Assembly: GCA_020073465.1 (NCBI GenBank) | Contig: JAIQFC010000001.1 | Coordinates: forward strand, 248,001-312,000 | Direction: 5' to 3' | DNA length: 64,000 nucleotides | Source of the DNA: Terriglobia bacterium | GTDB lineage: Bacteria; Acidobacteriota; Terriglobia; Terriglobales; Acidobacteriaceae | Part shown: piece by piece, positions 1 to 8,591 of the stretch | How positions within the stretch are numbered: the first letter of the stretch is position 1 | How the letters are laid out: every line of letters starts with the position of its first letter | Position numbers and translations under genes: made by a program | Notes under the pieces: generated by a model | The model's input: only the letters and a program-made list of their open reading frames with translations | What the model was told of the DNA's origin: nothing | The model's database searches: none

Positions 1-66
1 GGTAGGCGGTGGGCGGACGCCGATGTTTGCGGCCTGCTATCATCGCTGGCGGAGATTCCACGCAGT

Positions 67-348
67 ATGCAGGACTTCGAAGAAGACGACGAGATTCCTC
101 TTATTTCCGGATCAGGAGAAGGACTCATGGATGAAGCACCGGTCACGGGCGCACACGCGCGCCGTAATGAAGACATTGCACTCGATCTGATGAAGTTCAT
201 CGCCATGACCACGGGGTACGGCAAGACGGCCAGCAGCGGCGGAGTCGGCTTCTCGGGCGGAGGTGCGGCGTCGAAACCCGAGGACTACGCTGCGCATTTG
301 CTGGAGCTGTATGGGAAGTGTCTGCAAGCCGTGGGGGGAAAGAAGTAA
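67..348 (+). CDS. Small acidic hypothetical protein
   Basis: This 93-residue protein is not assigned to a family. Its first 25 residues are rich in Asp and Glu, followed by a segment with NEDIALDLMKFIA, a Gly/Ser-rich stretch and a short helical C-terminus ending in GGKK. There is no signal peptide or membrane segment, so it should be cytosolic. A GGAG sequence lies about 11 bases before the ATG. It ends 35 bases before the large transglutaminase-like gene on the same strand and could be co-transcribed with it. The lack of stop codons, the ribosome site and plausible composition support a real gene, but the function is unknown. Confidence 0.6.
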   Translation: MQDFEEDDEIPLISGSGEGLMDEAPVTGAHARRNEDIALDLMKFIAMTTGYGKTASSGGVGFSGGGAASKPEDYAAHLLELYGKCLQAVGGKK

Positions 349-383
349 TCAGGGTCCTGACAACACTCCTGGAGTGACGCCAC

Positions 384-3300
384 ATGCGACGAAAGACTCG
401 GCTCACCCTGCTGTTCGCCCTATTCGTGTGCCTGCCGTGCTTCACCCAAACAAAAGCTGGAGAGAAGGCGGCATCCACTTTGCCGGATTCCTCGAAGGAG
501 GCTTTTGTTGTCGAGCGCTACTCCACGCGCTTGACGGCCGAAAACGACGGTAGCGGCGTCCGGGAACTGACCTCGGAAGTGAGGATCCTCGCCGATGCCG
601 GAGTCAAAGCCTTCGCAGTTTTGAATTTCACCTATACCAGCGCCAATGAAGTGGTGGAGGTCGATTACGTCAGAGTGCGCAAGCCGGACGGGACCGTGGT
701 CAAGACGCCGGATTACAACATCCAGGACATGCCGGGCGAGGTGACGCGGACAGCTCCGCTGTACAGCGACATCCATGAAAAACATATTGCGGTTAAAGGA
801 CTGGGAGTGGGAGACGTGCTCGAATATGCGGTCCGCCATCGCACGGTGAAACCCGAAGTTCCCGGTCATTTCTGGTTCGAGTACTCCTTCGGAAAGAGTT
901 TTATCGTGAGGGACGAGCGGCTGGAAATCAGCGTTCCCAAGGAGAAGTACGTCAAGGTAGCCAGCCCCGAGTTCAAACCGGAGATCAGCGAGGAAGGGAC
1001 CCGCCGCGTCTATCGATGGACTCATTCGAATCTTGTGGTGGAGAGGGACCCGGACGAGATTCCGAAACGGGTTCCGCCGAATCCTTCGGTACAGGTGACG
1101 ACCTTTGCCAGTTGGGAAGACGTCGGGCGGTGGTATGGAGGACTGCAGAAAGATCCTTTGCAGGTAACGCCTGCGATTCAAGCCAAGGCAGCCGAACTGA
1201 CGAAGGGACTGAAAACCGATGACGAGAAGATACGCGCGCTCTATAACTTTGTGTCGCTGCGATACCACTACATCGGATTGGATTTTGGGATCGGCCGCTA
1301 TCAACCGCACGCCGCCGATGACGTCTTCGACAATGGATACGGGGACTGCAAGGACAAGCACACTCTATTGGCGGCGCTGCTGAAGTCGGCGGGATACGAT
1401 GCGTGGCCGGCCCTGATCCACAGCCTCCGCAAGCTTGATCCGGAGGTCCCGTCGCCGGCGCAGTTCAATCACGTGATCACGGTAGTCCCGATTGGCAGCC
1501 AGCTTATCTGGCTCGACACCACGCCTGAGGTTGCGCCTTACGGATTGCTGCTGGGGACGCTTCGGGACAAGCAGGCGCTGGTGATTCCGTCGAACAAGGA
1601 CCCCATGCTGGCAAAGACGCCAGTCAATCCACCGATTCCGCAAGATCAGGAATTCTCGATCAAAGGGAAGTTGGGTTCCGATGACACGTTTACCGGCCAC
1701 GTGGAGCAGTCCTACCGCGGCGGTGATGTCGAGGTCGCACTGAGGGAGACGTTCCGGCAAGTCTCCGAGTCGCAGTGGAAAGAGGCGGTGCAGGGGCTTT
1801 CCTATCGCCTGGGTTTCGTGGGAGACGTCAGCAATGTGAAAGTCAGTTCACCGGAAGATACAGACAAGGCCTTCGAAATCTCGTACGACTATGTACGCAA
1901 ACACTACGGCGACTGGGACAACCGGCAGATTACGGCTCCTTTGCCGCAGATGGGAGTAGAGGTCACAAAAGATTCGAAAGAGAAGAAGCCGTCGGAACCA
2001 GTAGCGCTGGGAGCGGTGGGAAAGATTTCTTACCGCGCCAGGGTGGAACTGCCACCGGGATACTCGGTGGTTGCTCCCTCACCGGTGAATCTGGTGGAGC
2101 CCTACGCGGAATATCACAGCAGGAATGCATTCGAGGACGGGGTGCTGACGAGTTCGAGGGAGTTTATCGTCAAGCAGCCCGAGGTGGCACTCAACGAGTG
2201 GGCTGGTTTCCGGAAGTTCGGCAGGGCGATTGCCGACGATGAGTTCTCGTTTATGCACGTGAACGAATCCTCCGTAGTGGCACAGGGTAGGGCGGAGGAT
2301 GAGGGGGATGAGGGGGGAGAGCAGGATGTCGACGAGATCCTCCGCAAGGGCGAGGCTGCGATGCGGCAGCAGGAAACGAGCCGGGCGCAACGGCTATTCG
2401 AGCAAGTTATTGCGAAGGATCCGAAGCACAAAGGGGCGCATTTTGGTCTCGGCGTCGTGCTGGCCGTCCAGAACAAAATGAGTGAAGCGCTGGCGGAATT
2501 TCACAAGGAAGAGGAGATCGCGCCGGAAGATTCGCGGTCTTATGTCGCGGCAGCTGCGTTTGCCAACATGCGTGGGCGCAAAGACGACGCAGCGGAGGAG
2601 TGGCGCAGACTGTTGAAGGTGGATCCGGGAAATCAGAACGCTGCGCTGGCGTTGAGCGAAATTCTGTATCAGAGAGGCAAGTACACAGAGGCGGCGAGCG
2701 TACTGGAAGTAGCACTGGAGAAGAACGCGGAGAGTCCGAGTCTGAATTTCGAGCTGGCGTCTGCGTATCTAAAGAACGGGCAGGCCGAGAAAGCCCTGTC
2801 GCATATGCGGAAGGCGGCCGAGGCGGGAGGAAATCGCCAGGATCCCATGATGCTGAACAACGTAGCCTACACGTTGGCGGAGGACAAGACAGGACTGGAT
2901 GTGGCCAGGAACTACGCAGAAAAGGCATTGAACGAACTGGATGAGCGTTCGATCAATGACGTGGAGGCCGATGATACCGGTTTGCGAGTGACCTACCAGC
3001 TTTCCCTAGTGTGGGACACTCTGGGATGGGTTTATTTTCAGAGCGGCGATACCAATCGTGCCGGGAGTTTCGTGCGCGCGGCTTGGATTCTCGGGCAGGA
3101 CGCCACCGTCGGCGAGCACCTGGCAGAGATCTGCGAGAAGCAAGGGAAGAGCAAAGAGGCGGCGCATCTGTACGAGCTGGCGATGGCGGCACAATCCTCA
3201 CCGGCGGTGAGAATGATCCCGACCGGTGTTTCGGTAACCGTTCCGCTTGTCCCATCGTTCGACGCAAGCGCCCACGATGCGTGGCGAGAAAATGTTCTTG

Positions 3301-3689
3301 CCCGCTACCGAAAGCTCACTGGGAAGAATCCGTCAAACGAGATTCGACGTCTACCGAATGGGCAGTGGACCCTAAGCCCGGGAGAAGAACTCAGCCACAT
3401 GCGGGCGACCAAGTTGGGCAAAATCCTCGAGAAATCAGGGTCGGCAGAGTTCTCTATTGTGTTTGCGCCGGGGAAAGTCGAGTCGGCAAGATTTGTGAGC
3501 GGGGAAGAATCCCTGGAATCGCTGACCGACCAGATGAAGGCAGCCCATTACCTGGTTGAATTCCCAACAGGCAGCAAGGCCAAGATCCTCCGCCGGGCCG
3601 AACTCAGTTGCACCCCTTCGGCTGGGTGTATTGTGGTCTTGCTGCCGCCAGACAGGGGGAGGGCAGCACAAAACGTGGGCCAGGACTGA
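384..3689 (+). CDS. DUF3857 / transglutaminase-like / TPR protein
   Basis: An exported 1101-residue protein with a signal peptide (residues 1-25), a DUF3857 beta-rich domain (about 45-230), a transglutaminase-like core (about 260-400) and a TPR region (about 650-880). The papain-like triad is visible: Cys322 in GDCKDKH, His363 in FNHVITV and Asp378 in WLDTT, so the core may be catalytic. Family members are thought to act in the periplasm on peptides or polysaccharide partners, but substrates are unknown. The TPR part suggests a scaffolding role. A low-complexity Glu/Gly run near residue 640 links the two halves. It follows the small acidic gene and has a GGAG ribosome site. Domain assignment is solid; the role is inferred. 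Confidence 0.88.
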   Translation: MRRKTRLTLLFALFVCLPCFTQTKAGEKAASTLPDSSKEAFVVERYSTRLTAENDGSGVRELTSEVRILADAGVKAFAVLNFTYTSANEVVEVDYVRVRKPDGTVVKTPDYNIQDMPGEVTRTAPLYSDIHEKHIAVKGLGVGDVLEYAVRHRTVKPEVPGHFWFEYSFGKSFIVRDERLEISVPKEKYVKVASPEFKPEISEEGTRRVYRWTHSNLVVERDPDEIPKRVPPNPSVQVTTFASWEDVGRWYGGLQKDPLQVTPAIQAKAAELTKGLKTDDEKIRALYNFVSLRYHYIGLDFGIGRYQPHAADDVFDNGYGDCKDKHTLLAALLKSAGYDAWPALIHSLRKLDPEVPSPAQFNHVITVVPIGSQLIWLDTTPEVAPYGLLLGTLRDKQALVIPSNKDPMLAKTPVNPPIPQDQEFSIKGKLGSDDTFTGHVEQSYRGGDVEVALRETFRQVSESQWKEAVQGLSYRLGFVGDVSNVKVSSPEDTDKAFEISYDYVRKHYGDWDNRQITAPLPQMGVEVTKDSKEKKPSEPVALGAVGKISYRARVELPPGYSVVAPSPVNLVEPYAEYHSRNAFEDGVLTSSREFIVKQPEVALNEWAGFRKFGRAIADDEFSFMHVNESSVVAQGRAEDEGDEGGEQDVDEILRKGEAAMRQQETSRAQRLFEQVIAKDPKHKGAHFGLGVVLAVQNKMSEALAEFHKEEEIAPEDSRSYVAAAAFANMRGRKDDAAEEWRRLLKVDPGNQNAALALSEILYQRGKYTEAASVLEVALEKNAESPSLNFELASAYLKNGQAEKALSHMRKAAEAGGNRQDPMMLNNVAYTLAEDKTGLDVARNYAEKALNELDERSINDVEADDTGLRVTYQLSLVWDTLGWVYFQSGDTNRAGSFVRAAWILGQDATVGEHLAEICEKQGKSKEAAHLYELAMAAQSSPAVRMIPTGVSVTVPLVPSFDASAHDAWRENVLARYRKLTGKNPSNEIRRLPNGQWTLSPGEELSHMRATKLGKILEKSGSAEFSIVFAPGKVESARFVSGEESLESLTDQMKAAHYLVEFPTGSKAKILRRAELSCTPSAGCIVVLLPPDRGRAAQNVGQD

Positions 3690-3787
3690 GCGTGCTCGTG
3701 ATCCTCAGAGGGGGCGTAATCGGGCGCGGGCCGGTCCTTCCGTAATCTCGTCTTGTGGGCGTTGTACGTCAGATACTTGATCCAGGC

Positions 3788-4165
3788 ATGGAATCTTTCC
3801 CCCCATCGCAGCCCGCTCCGCGGGCTCCGAGAGCGTATTTTGCCGAGCCGACTTCGGCGGTTCTGCGGCTCCACGACGGCCGCCGTGTCCCGGGCAAATT
3901 GAAGGTCGTTTCCATGACGGGTGGTTTGCTCTCCGTAGCTCATCCCGTCGACACCGGCGCCAATGCCAAGTTGATGTTTCTGACGGAGGCCGGGATGGTG
4001 CTGGGTTCCGCAGAAATGCTGAGCCCGCTTTCCTGGAAGCTGCAGCCCTTTCGCTTTGTTGCGCTCAACCACGACGATCAAAGTCGGCTGAAGAGCGTGA
4101 TTCAGTCGTCAATCGACCACAACCGCAGCGGTCAGGAGCAGATCGAACGGTCGCGAGCTTGGTGA
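3788..4165 (+). CDS. PilZ-like domain protein
   Basis: A roughly 125-residue cytosolic protein whose core resembles a PilZ domain: a beta-rich stretch with SMTGGLLSV followed by strands ending in FVALNHDDQSRLKSVI. PilZ domains bind cyclic-di-GMP, but the usual N-terminal RxxxR motif is not visible, so this copy may not bind the nucleotide. An in-frame GTG at 3755 would add 11 residues; neither start has a good ribosome site, and GATACT at 3772-3777 is a possible -10 box close to the ATG. It converges with the prolyl oligopeptidase gene. Confident as a gene, moderate on the family. Confidence 0.65.
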   Translation: MESFPPSQPAPRAPRAYFAEPTSAVLRLHDGRRVPGKLKVVSMTGGLLSVAHPVDTGANAKLMFLTEAGMVLGSAEMLSPLSWKLQPFRFVALNHDDQSRLKSVIQSSIDHNRSGQEQIERSRAW

Positions 4166-4193
4166 CCTTCCGACGCTCCTTAAGGAGTCATTC

Positions 4194-6413
4194 TCATTCC
4201 CTTGGCACGAACTTAACCCCTAACTGGTCAAACAAAAAGCTTAAGACGTCTGCGTCCTGCTCGATGGCTTCGTCGAGGGTAGTACCGAAGCCGTGCCCGG
4301 CACTCGAGGACGTGCGCAGCAGAGCCGGGTGATCGGAACTGCTCGCGGCCTGCAGGCGCGCGGTCATCTTGCGCGACTGCATGGGGTTGACGCGGTGATC
4401 GTTCTCCCCCGTGGGCATGAGAATCGCGGGATACGCCGTGCCGTCCTTGACGTGATGGTACGGGGAGTAGGCGTAGAGGGCCTTGAACTGGTCGGGATCT
4501 TTCACGGTGCCGAATTCGGTGACGTTGAAGGCGCCGTTGGGATCGAGTTCGACGCGCAGCATGTCGTAGATGCCGACATAGGAGACGACTGCGCGGAACA
4601 GGTCGGGACGCTGGGTGAAGGCGGCGCCCATCAGCAGGCCTCCGTTGCTGCCGCCGAGGATCGCAAGATGCGCGGCTGATGTGTATTTCTGGTCGATCAG
4701 GTATTGGGCTGACGCGAGAAAGTCGTCGAAGACGTTCTGCTTATGGGTGAGAGCTCCTGCCTTGTGCCACTCCTCGCCGTATTCTGCGCCGCCGCGGAGG
4801 TTCGCTTCGACGAAGATGCCTCCATAATCGAGCCAGACGCGTGCAAGTGATCCGACGAAATAGGGCTTCTCACTGATGCCGTAGCCGCCGTAACCACTGA
4901 GCAGCGTGGGGTTCGAGCCGTCGAGCTTCGTGCCCTTGCGGCGGATGATGTTCACCGGGATGCGGGTGCCGTCTTTAGAGGTGGCGAAGTCGCGCACCAC
5001 TTCGGCGTCGTCGAATTTCACAGGAGAAGTTTCGAAGAGCGCGGTGCAGGTGGCTTTTCCGCTCGCGGCGTCGTAGTGGTACCAGGCTGGAGGGTCGAGA
5101 AAGGTGGAGGTGTAGAAGAGCACGTCACCGCCGCCGATGGAGAGCACCTGGCCGATGGCGGAAATTGCTGGCAAGGGCAGTTCGCCCTTTGTCTCAAGGG
5201 TGGGTGGGGGTCCGCCGCGGGTGCGGTCCGGAGCGTTCGCCTCGAAAATGCGGACGCGCGAGGGGCCTCCCATGATGTCGATCACGTAGAGGTGGTTCCA
5301 GGCGGGCACAAAGTTTTCGATGGAGGCGCGATCGCTTTCATTGGAGCCGGAGCCGGAGGATTGCGGAACTACGACCTTGGCTTGCGCGAGGTCGATCTGG
5401 GCCAGCGGCAGGCGGAGAATCTGGCCGCGGGGCGCGTCTTTGCGGGAGAGCAGGTAGAGCGCGGGATCCACGCCGAACTTGACGGAGACGATTCCGTCTT
5501 CGAAGTGGGTGAGCTGGGTCCACTTTCCGGCGGAATCCATAAGGTAGTGAGCGAACTGGCCACCATCGCCGTTGGCGACGGCGACGAGCAGCCAGCGTCC
5601 GTCGTCGCTGGTGTGGAGCTGAATTTCTGCGATGCGAGGGAAATCTTTGCCGATGACGTAGGCGTCTTGTTTGGGGTCGGTGCCGAGCTTGTGAAAGTAA
5701 ACCTGCTGGTAAAAGTTGGCATCTTCCGGCGCACGTTCGGTGCCCTGCGGATACCGTGTGTAGTAGAAGCCGGAGTTGTCGGCCTTCCAGGCGATGCTGC
5801 CGCCGCCGGTGGCGAAGTTCACGCGGGGGACGACGTCCGAGAGCTCCTTGCCGGTGGCGACTTCGAAAATGTGAGCAGAGCTATCCTCCGAGCCGTTTTC
5901 GGAGAGCGCGGCAGCGACGTACTTGCCGCCGAAAGAAGGTACGTAGAAATCCACGGCCAACGATCCTTTGGCGCTGGCGGCGTTGGGATCGAAGATGACC
6001 TTCGCGCTGGCGGGATCGTCGGCGGAGCGCAGCACAACCAGCATGGGCTGCTGCTGGGGTGGCTGGTACTTCATGGCGAACAGCATGCCCGCGCGGAACG
6101 TGAGATAAAAGTAGCTGGCCGAGCCAGTGGTGATGAGTTGTTTGAGCCGATCCTGGATCGCGGGGCGCGAAGGCAGATGGTCGAGATAGTCGCGGGTGCG
6201 CGCGTTTTGGGCGGCGCTCCATTGCTTGACGGCGGGATCGTCCCAGTTCTCGAGCCAGCGGTAGTCGTCGGTGACACTGACGCCTTGATATTCGTCGGTG
6301 ACCGGGTGCTTGGGCGTGTCGGGCGGCTTGAGGATCGATGGGTTCTGACCGAAGGCAGCCAGGGTCAACAGGCAGAGGGCGAGACAAGTTCGCAGTGGGC
6401 GCGTGATCTTCAT
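4194..6413 (-). CDS. Prolyl oligopeptidase (S9A family)
   Basis: A 739-residue exported serine peptidase cleaving after proline in short peptides. Residues 1-22 form a signal peptide, so it probably acts in the periplasm. Residues about 30-75 show the family start (YRWLENWDD), followed by a seven-bladed propeller to about residue 440 and an alpha/beta-hydrolase domain. The triad is Ser589 in GGSNGG, Asp672 in GENDHRV and His707 in SAGHG. Length matches the family. A TATAAT -10 box lies 26 bases upstream (6440-6445). The gene stands alone, diverging from the beta-barrel protein gene. A role in peptide nutrition is inferred. Confidence 0.95.
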   Translation of the reverse strand: MKITRPLRTCLALCLLTLAAFGQNPSILKPPDTPKHPVTDEYQGVSVTDDYRWLENWDDPAVKQWSAAQNARTRDYLDHLPSRPAIQDRLKQLITTGSASYFYLTFRAGMLFAMKYQPPQQQPMLVVLRSADDPASAKVIFDPNAASAKGSLAVDFYVPSFGGKYVAAALSENGSEDSSAHIFEVATGKELSDVVPRVNFATGGGSIAWKADNSGFYYTRYPQGTERAPEDANFYQQVYFHKLGTDPKQDAYVIGKDFPRIAEIQLHTSDDGRWLLVAVANGDGGQFAHYLMDSAGKWTQLTHFEDGIVSVKFGVDPALYLLSRKDAPRGQILRLPLAQIDLAQAKVVVPQSSGSGSNESDRASIENFVPAWNHLYVIDIMGGPSRVRIFEANAPDRTRGGPPPTLETKGELPLPAISAIGQVLSIGGGDVLFYTSTFLDPPAWYHYDAASGKATCTALFETSPVKFDDAEVVRDFATSKDGTRIPVNIIRRKGTKLDGSNPTLLSGYGGYGISEKPYFVGSLARVWLDYGGIFVEANLRGGAEYGEEWHKAGALTHKQNVFDDFLASAQYLIDQKYTSAAHLAILGGSNGGLLMGAAFTQRPDLFRAVVSYVGIYDMLRVELDPNGAFNVTEFGTVKDPDQFKALYAYSPYHHVKDGTAYPAILMPTGENDHRVNPMQSRKMTARLQAASSSDHPALLRTSSSAGHGFGTTLDEAIEQDADVLSFLFDQLGVKFVPRE

Positions 6414-6439
6414 GGAAGTGCCTTTCCGGGGCGGCGGAA

Positions 6440-6445
6440 ATTATA
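6440..6445 (-). promoter_or_regulatory. -10 box for the prolyl oligopeptidase gene
   Basis: On the minus strand this reads TATAAT and sits 26 bases before the ATG at 6413. A clear -35 box is not evident. Confidence 0.45.
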
Positions 6446-6549
6446 CGCTGGGTCCCCGCCCGAGTTGGGGGAGCGTCTGACTCCAGCAACAATGCTATCC
6501 TCAGGTTCCACGGCAGGGTGGCCGTGGCTGAAGTACAAGGGAAGCTGGA

Positions 6550-7158
6550 ATGCGAAATTTCGGGAAGATGTTAGTGTGGCTGTTCTTCTTCAGCGCCCCA
6601 GTCCTGGCGCAGGATCAGACGCGACCCAGGCCGAGAACTCCAATTGCCGCTTCGGTTCCGGTCCTTGAAGTCAGCGCCGGCTACGCCTATGTCAGCCTGA
6701 ACATGCCCTCGGCGTCGCGAGTCAACCTCAACGGCGTCGACGGCAACGTGGTAGTCAACTTCACTCCGCGCTGGGGTGCGATGCTGGATTCGAGCTATTC
6801 CCGGGCGGGCAATGTGCTTTCCACCGGGCATGGCGGAAGTGTCCTGAATTTCCTGGCGGGGCCTGTGTTCTATCCGGCAGAGCGCGGAAACGCGCGCATC
6901 TTTGCGCATGCCCTGGCCGGCGCCAGCCGGGTTGACAGCGCTGTTCCAACCAGCACCACGACCTTCCTGGGCGGGCAAGCGACCCGGTTGTCGTATGCGT
7001 TGGGAGCGGGGGTGGAGTATGACGTGTCCCGCCGATTTGGGGTCCGGGGGTGGGCGGACTATTTGCGGACTACCTTTGTAGATCCCGCTGGCAAGTTGCA
7101 GCCCCAAAACAATCTCCGCGCCGTGGTGGGTATCGTCTTCAAGCTCGGGAATCGTTAG
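6550..7158 (+). CDS. Outer-membrane beta-barrel protein
   Basis: A 202-residue protein with a cleavable signal peptide (about 1-20, ending VLAQ) and alternating amphipathic strands typical of an eight-stranded OmpA/OmpX-like barrel, for example EVSAGYAYVSL and LRAVVGIVFKLG. Glycines at strand turns, a GGxATRLSYALGAGVEY strand and the terminal strand support outer-membrane insertion. No periplasmic peptidoglycan-binding domain follows, so it is a stand-alone barrel. It is preceded by a GGGAAG ribosome site and followed by a strong hairpin terminator. A structural role or surface function is inferred only. Confidence 0.72.
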   Translation: MRNFGKMLVWLFFFSAPVLAQDQTRPRPRTPIAASVPVLEVSAGYAYVSLNMPSASRVNLNGVDGNVVVNFTPRWGAMLDSSYSRAGNVLSTGHGGSVLNFLAGPVFYPAERGNARIFAHALAGASRVDSAVPTSTTTFLGGQATRLSYALGAGVEYDVSRRFGVRGWADYLRTTFVDPAGKLQPQNNLRAVVGIVFKLGNR

Positions 7159-7201
7159 GGCCGGCGACAGGGATCGCATGACAGAGATCAGTCATGCAGA
7201 A

Positions 7202-7229
7202 AAAACCGCAGCCCGGAGGCTGCGGTTTT
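7202..7229. terminator. Bidirectional hairpin terminator
   Basis: A perfect 12-bp stem (AAAACCGCAGCC paired with GGCTGCGGTTTT) around a four-base loop, with A and T runs at the two ends. It lies between the convergent beta-barrel and histone H1-like genes and would work in both directions. Confidence 0.85.
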
Positions 7230-7280
7230 GCTGAGTCAGCAGAGCGAGTGAGACGCATACGAAGGGCTCACTGCGGTGCG

Positions 7281-7676
7281 TTAGCGGCGAGCCTTCCTGG
7301 CTTTCTTCTTTGCCTTCTTGGCCGGCTTCTTTGCCGCCTTCTTTTTCGCCGGTTTCTTGGCGGCTTTCTTCTTTGCCTTCTTGGCGGGTTTCTTCTTTGC
7401 GGCCTTTTTCTTGGCGGGTTTCTTCGCCGCTTTCTTTTTCGCGGCGGGTTTGCCACCACCGCCTCCGCCGCTGGTGACAGGTACGGGTTTGGGGGCAGGA
7501 GGCGCGGGAGCGGCTACCGGTTCCGGTTCATTCATCTCTGGCTCCGGCACGCCGGCTTCCTCTTCCTCCTCCTCTTCTTCTTCGAAATCCTCTTCGAGCG
7601 ACTCGCTGTAGGCGCCGCTGTCGCCGAATTCGTCGTCTTCTTCACGTCCATAGAGAGTGGGATCGTAAAACGTCAT
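7281..7676 (-). CDS. Histone H1-like Lys/Ala-rich protein
   Basis: A 131-residue protein of two opposite halves. Residues 1-40 are strongly acidic with a run of Glu (FEEEEEEEEE). After a Pro/Ala hinge and a Gly run, residues about 75-131 are repeats of AAKKPAKKKA type, as in eukaryotic histone H1 tails and bacterial Hc1/AlgP-like proteins, ending ARKARR. The tail should bind DNA without sequence preference and help condense the nucleoid; the acidic head may modulate it. The start is set by AGGAGG just before the ATG at 7676; an upstream in-frame ATG at 7742 is less likely. The repeats make length variation by slippage plausible. Confidence 0.75.
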   Translation of the reverse strand: MTFYDPTLYGREEDDEFGDSGAYSESLEEDFEEEEEEEEEAGVPEPEMNEPEPVAAPAPPAPKPVPVTSGGGGGGKPAAKKKAAKKPAKKKAAKKKPAKKAKKKAAKKPAKKKAAKKPAKKAKKKARKARR

Positions 7677-8027
7677 TGCTCCTCCTGACCTTAATCTTTG
7701 TGGCGGCCCGGTGCGGGAACAACACGCCCGGGCTGCGGGCACGAGAGAATTAAAAGACCACCGGAACTTCTGCTGGAACGGCGCGCGATTATAGCACGAC
7801 GTTTGGTGCAGGCTGCAAGGACTCTGGATACAGCCTGTCTGCCTATCCTGTTATCACAGCCGGTGGGGGAAGGGGAAGAGGAATCGCAGGAACGGGCTCC
7901 GGGCTTCGGCTTTCGGGCTCCGGCCGGACAACACTTCGGGGAATCGGCGGAAAGGCCTTGGGCCGGGAGCCGGGGCCTGCGACCCCGGACCTCCGACCTC
8001 GGACTTCAGAACTGAGAACTGGTTTCC
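7677..8027. other. Intergenic region with promoter and repeat
   Basis: This 351-base gap holds no convincing gene. It contains a minus-strand TATAAT (7788-7793) that could serve the histone H1-like gene with a leader of about 110 bases. Its right part (7977-8025) is one of the window's degenerate spacer repeats built from words such as GGACCTC and GGACTTCAGA. Confidence 0.5.
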
Positions 8028-8336
8028 CTACTTCAGCGTCTTGACGAAGGCTGCCACCGCCTTGGCGTCGTCGGCCGAGAGGCTGGCCATCGGCTTCTTG
8101 TGGGGTGGTTTCTTGGCGTCGTTGCCCTTGGTGAGCAAGTCGGCAATTTGATCGGCCGCCAGGGCAGTACCCTTGACAGCTGGGCCGACCTTGCCCTGGC
8201 CCTCGGGGCCGTGGCAGGTGGAGCACTTGGCTTTGAAGGTGGCGGCTCCGTCTTGCGAGAAGGCGGGCGGAACGATGGCAAAGAAGGCGATCAGTGCTAC
8301 CACGAGAAACGCGATGAGCAAGGTGCTGAGTTTCAT
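8028..8336 (-). CDS. Class I c-type cytochrome
   Basis: A 102-residue exported monohaem cytochrome. Residues 1-27 form a hydrophobic signal or anchor ending PAFSQ. The haem-binding motif CSTCH follows at about residue 37, and a Met in PMASLS is the likely sixth ligand. The final helix (DDAKAVAAFVKTLK) is typical of short soluble cytochromes c. It would carry electrons in the periplasm; the partner cannot be told. The start at 8336 is chosen because AAGGAG precedes it and the signal peptide begins there. Confidence 0.85.
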   Translation of the reverse strand: MKLSTLLIAFLVVALIAFFAIVPPAFSQDGAATFKAKCSTCHGPEGQGKVGPAVKGTALAADQIADLLTKGNDAKKPPHKKPMASLSADDAKAVAAFVKTLK

Positions 8337-8467
8337 GAGGTCTCCTTCGGTGGATCGAAATCTGACGATGGCCCTGGAGCCCACGGAATTGTATCGCCGC
8401 GACTTGCCCGTAGTCGAATGGCTGGAGTCTCGGGTAGTATCAACTCGGCCTGTGGGAAACTGCGGGC

Positions 8468-8587
8468 ATGGCAAAGAAGAAACCTCGCCCCAAGCTTAAG
8501 AAGTCGGCCAAAGGAAGAAAGCCTCTCGCGAGGATATCAGCCAAGTTGTCGCGCGGATCGCTGAAAGGCGCGACAGAGAACAGATGA
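8468..8587 (+). CDS. Possible 39-residue basic peptide
   Basis: An ATG-TGA frame encoding a very basic peptide beginning MAKKKPRPKLKKSAKGRK, in the gap between the cytochrome and Fic genes. The composition recalls small nucleic-acid-binding peptides and the Lys-rich protein upstream. The ribosome site is weak (GGGAAA), and no homologue is recognised, so this may be chance. Confidence 0.3.
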   Translation: MAKKKPRPKLKKSAKGRKPLARISAKLSRGSLKGATENR

Positions 8588-8591
8588 ATCC

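Noticed and set aside
5076-6668. A 530-codon plus-strand frame across the prolyl oligopeptidase gene
   Set aside because: It is the antisense shadow of a gene with complete catalytic motifs and has biased Gly/Val/Ala composition.
7318-7611. Plus-strand Phe/Ala-rich membrane-like frame opposite the histone H1-like gene
   Set aside because: Lys codon repeats read backwards as Phe/Leu runs; the minus strand has the ribosome site.
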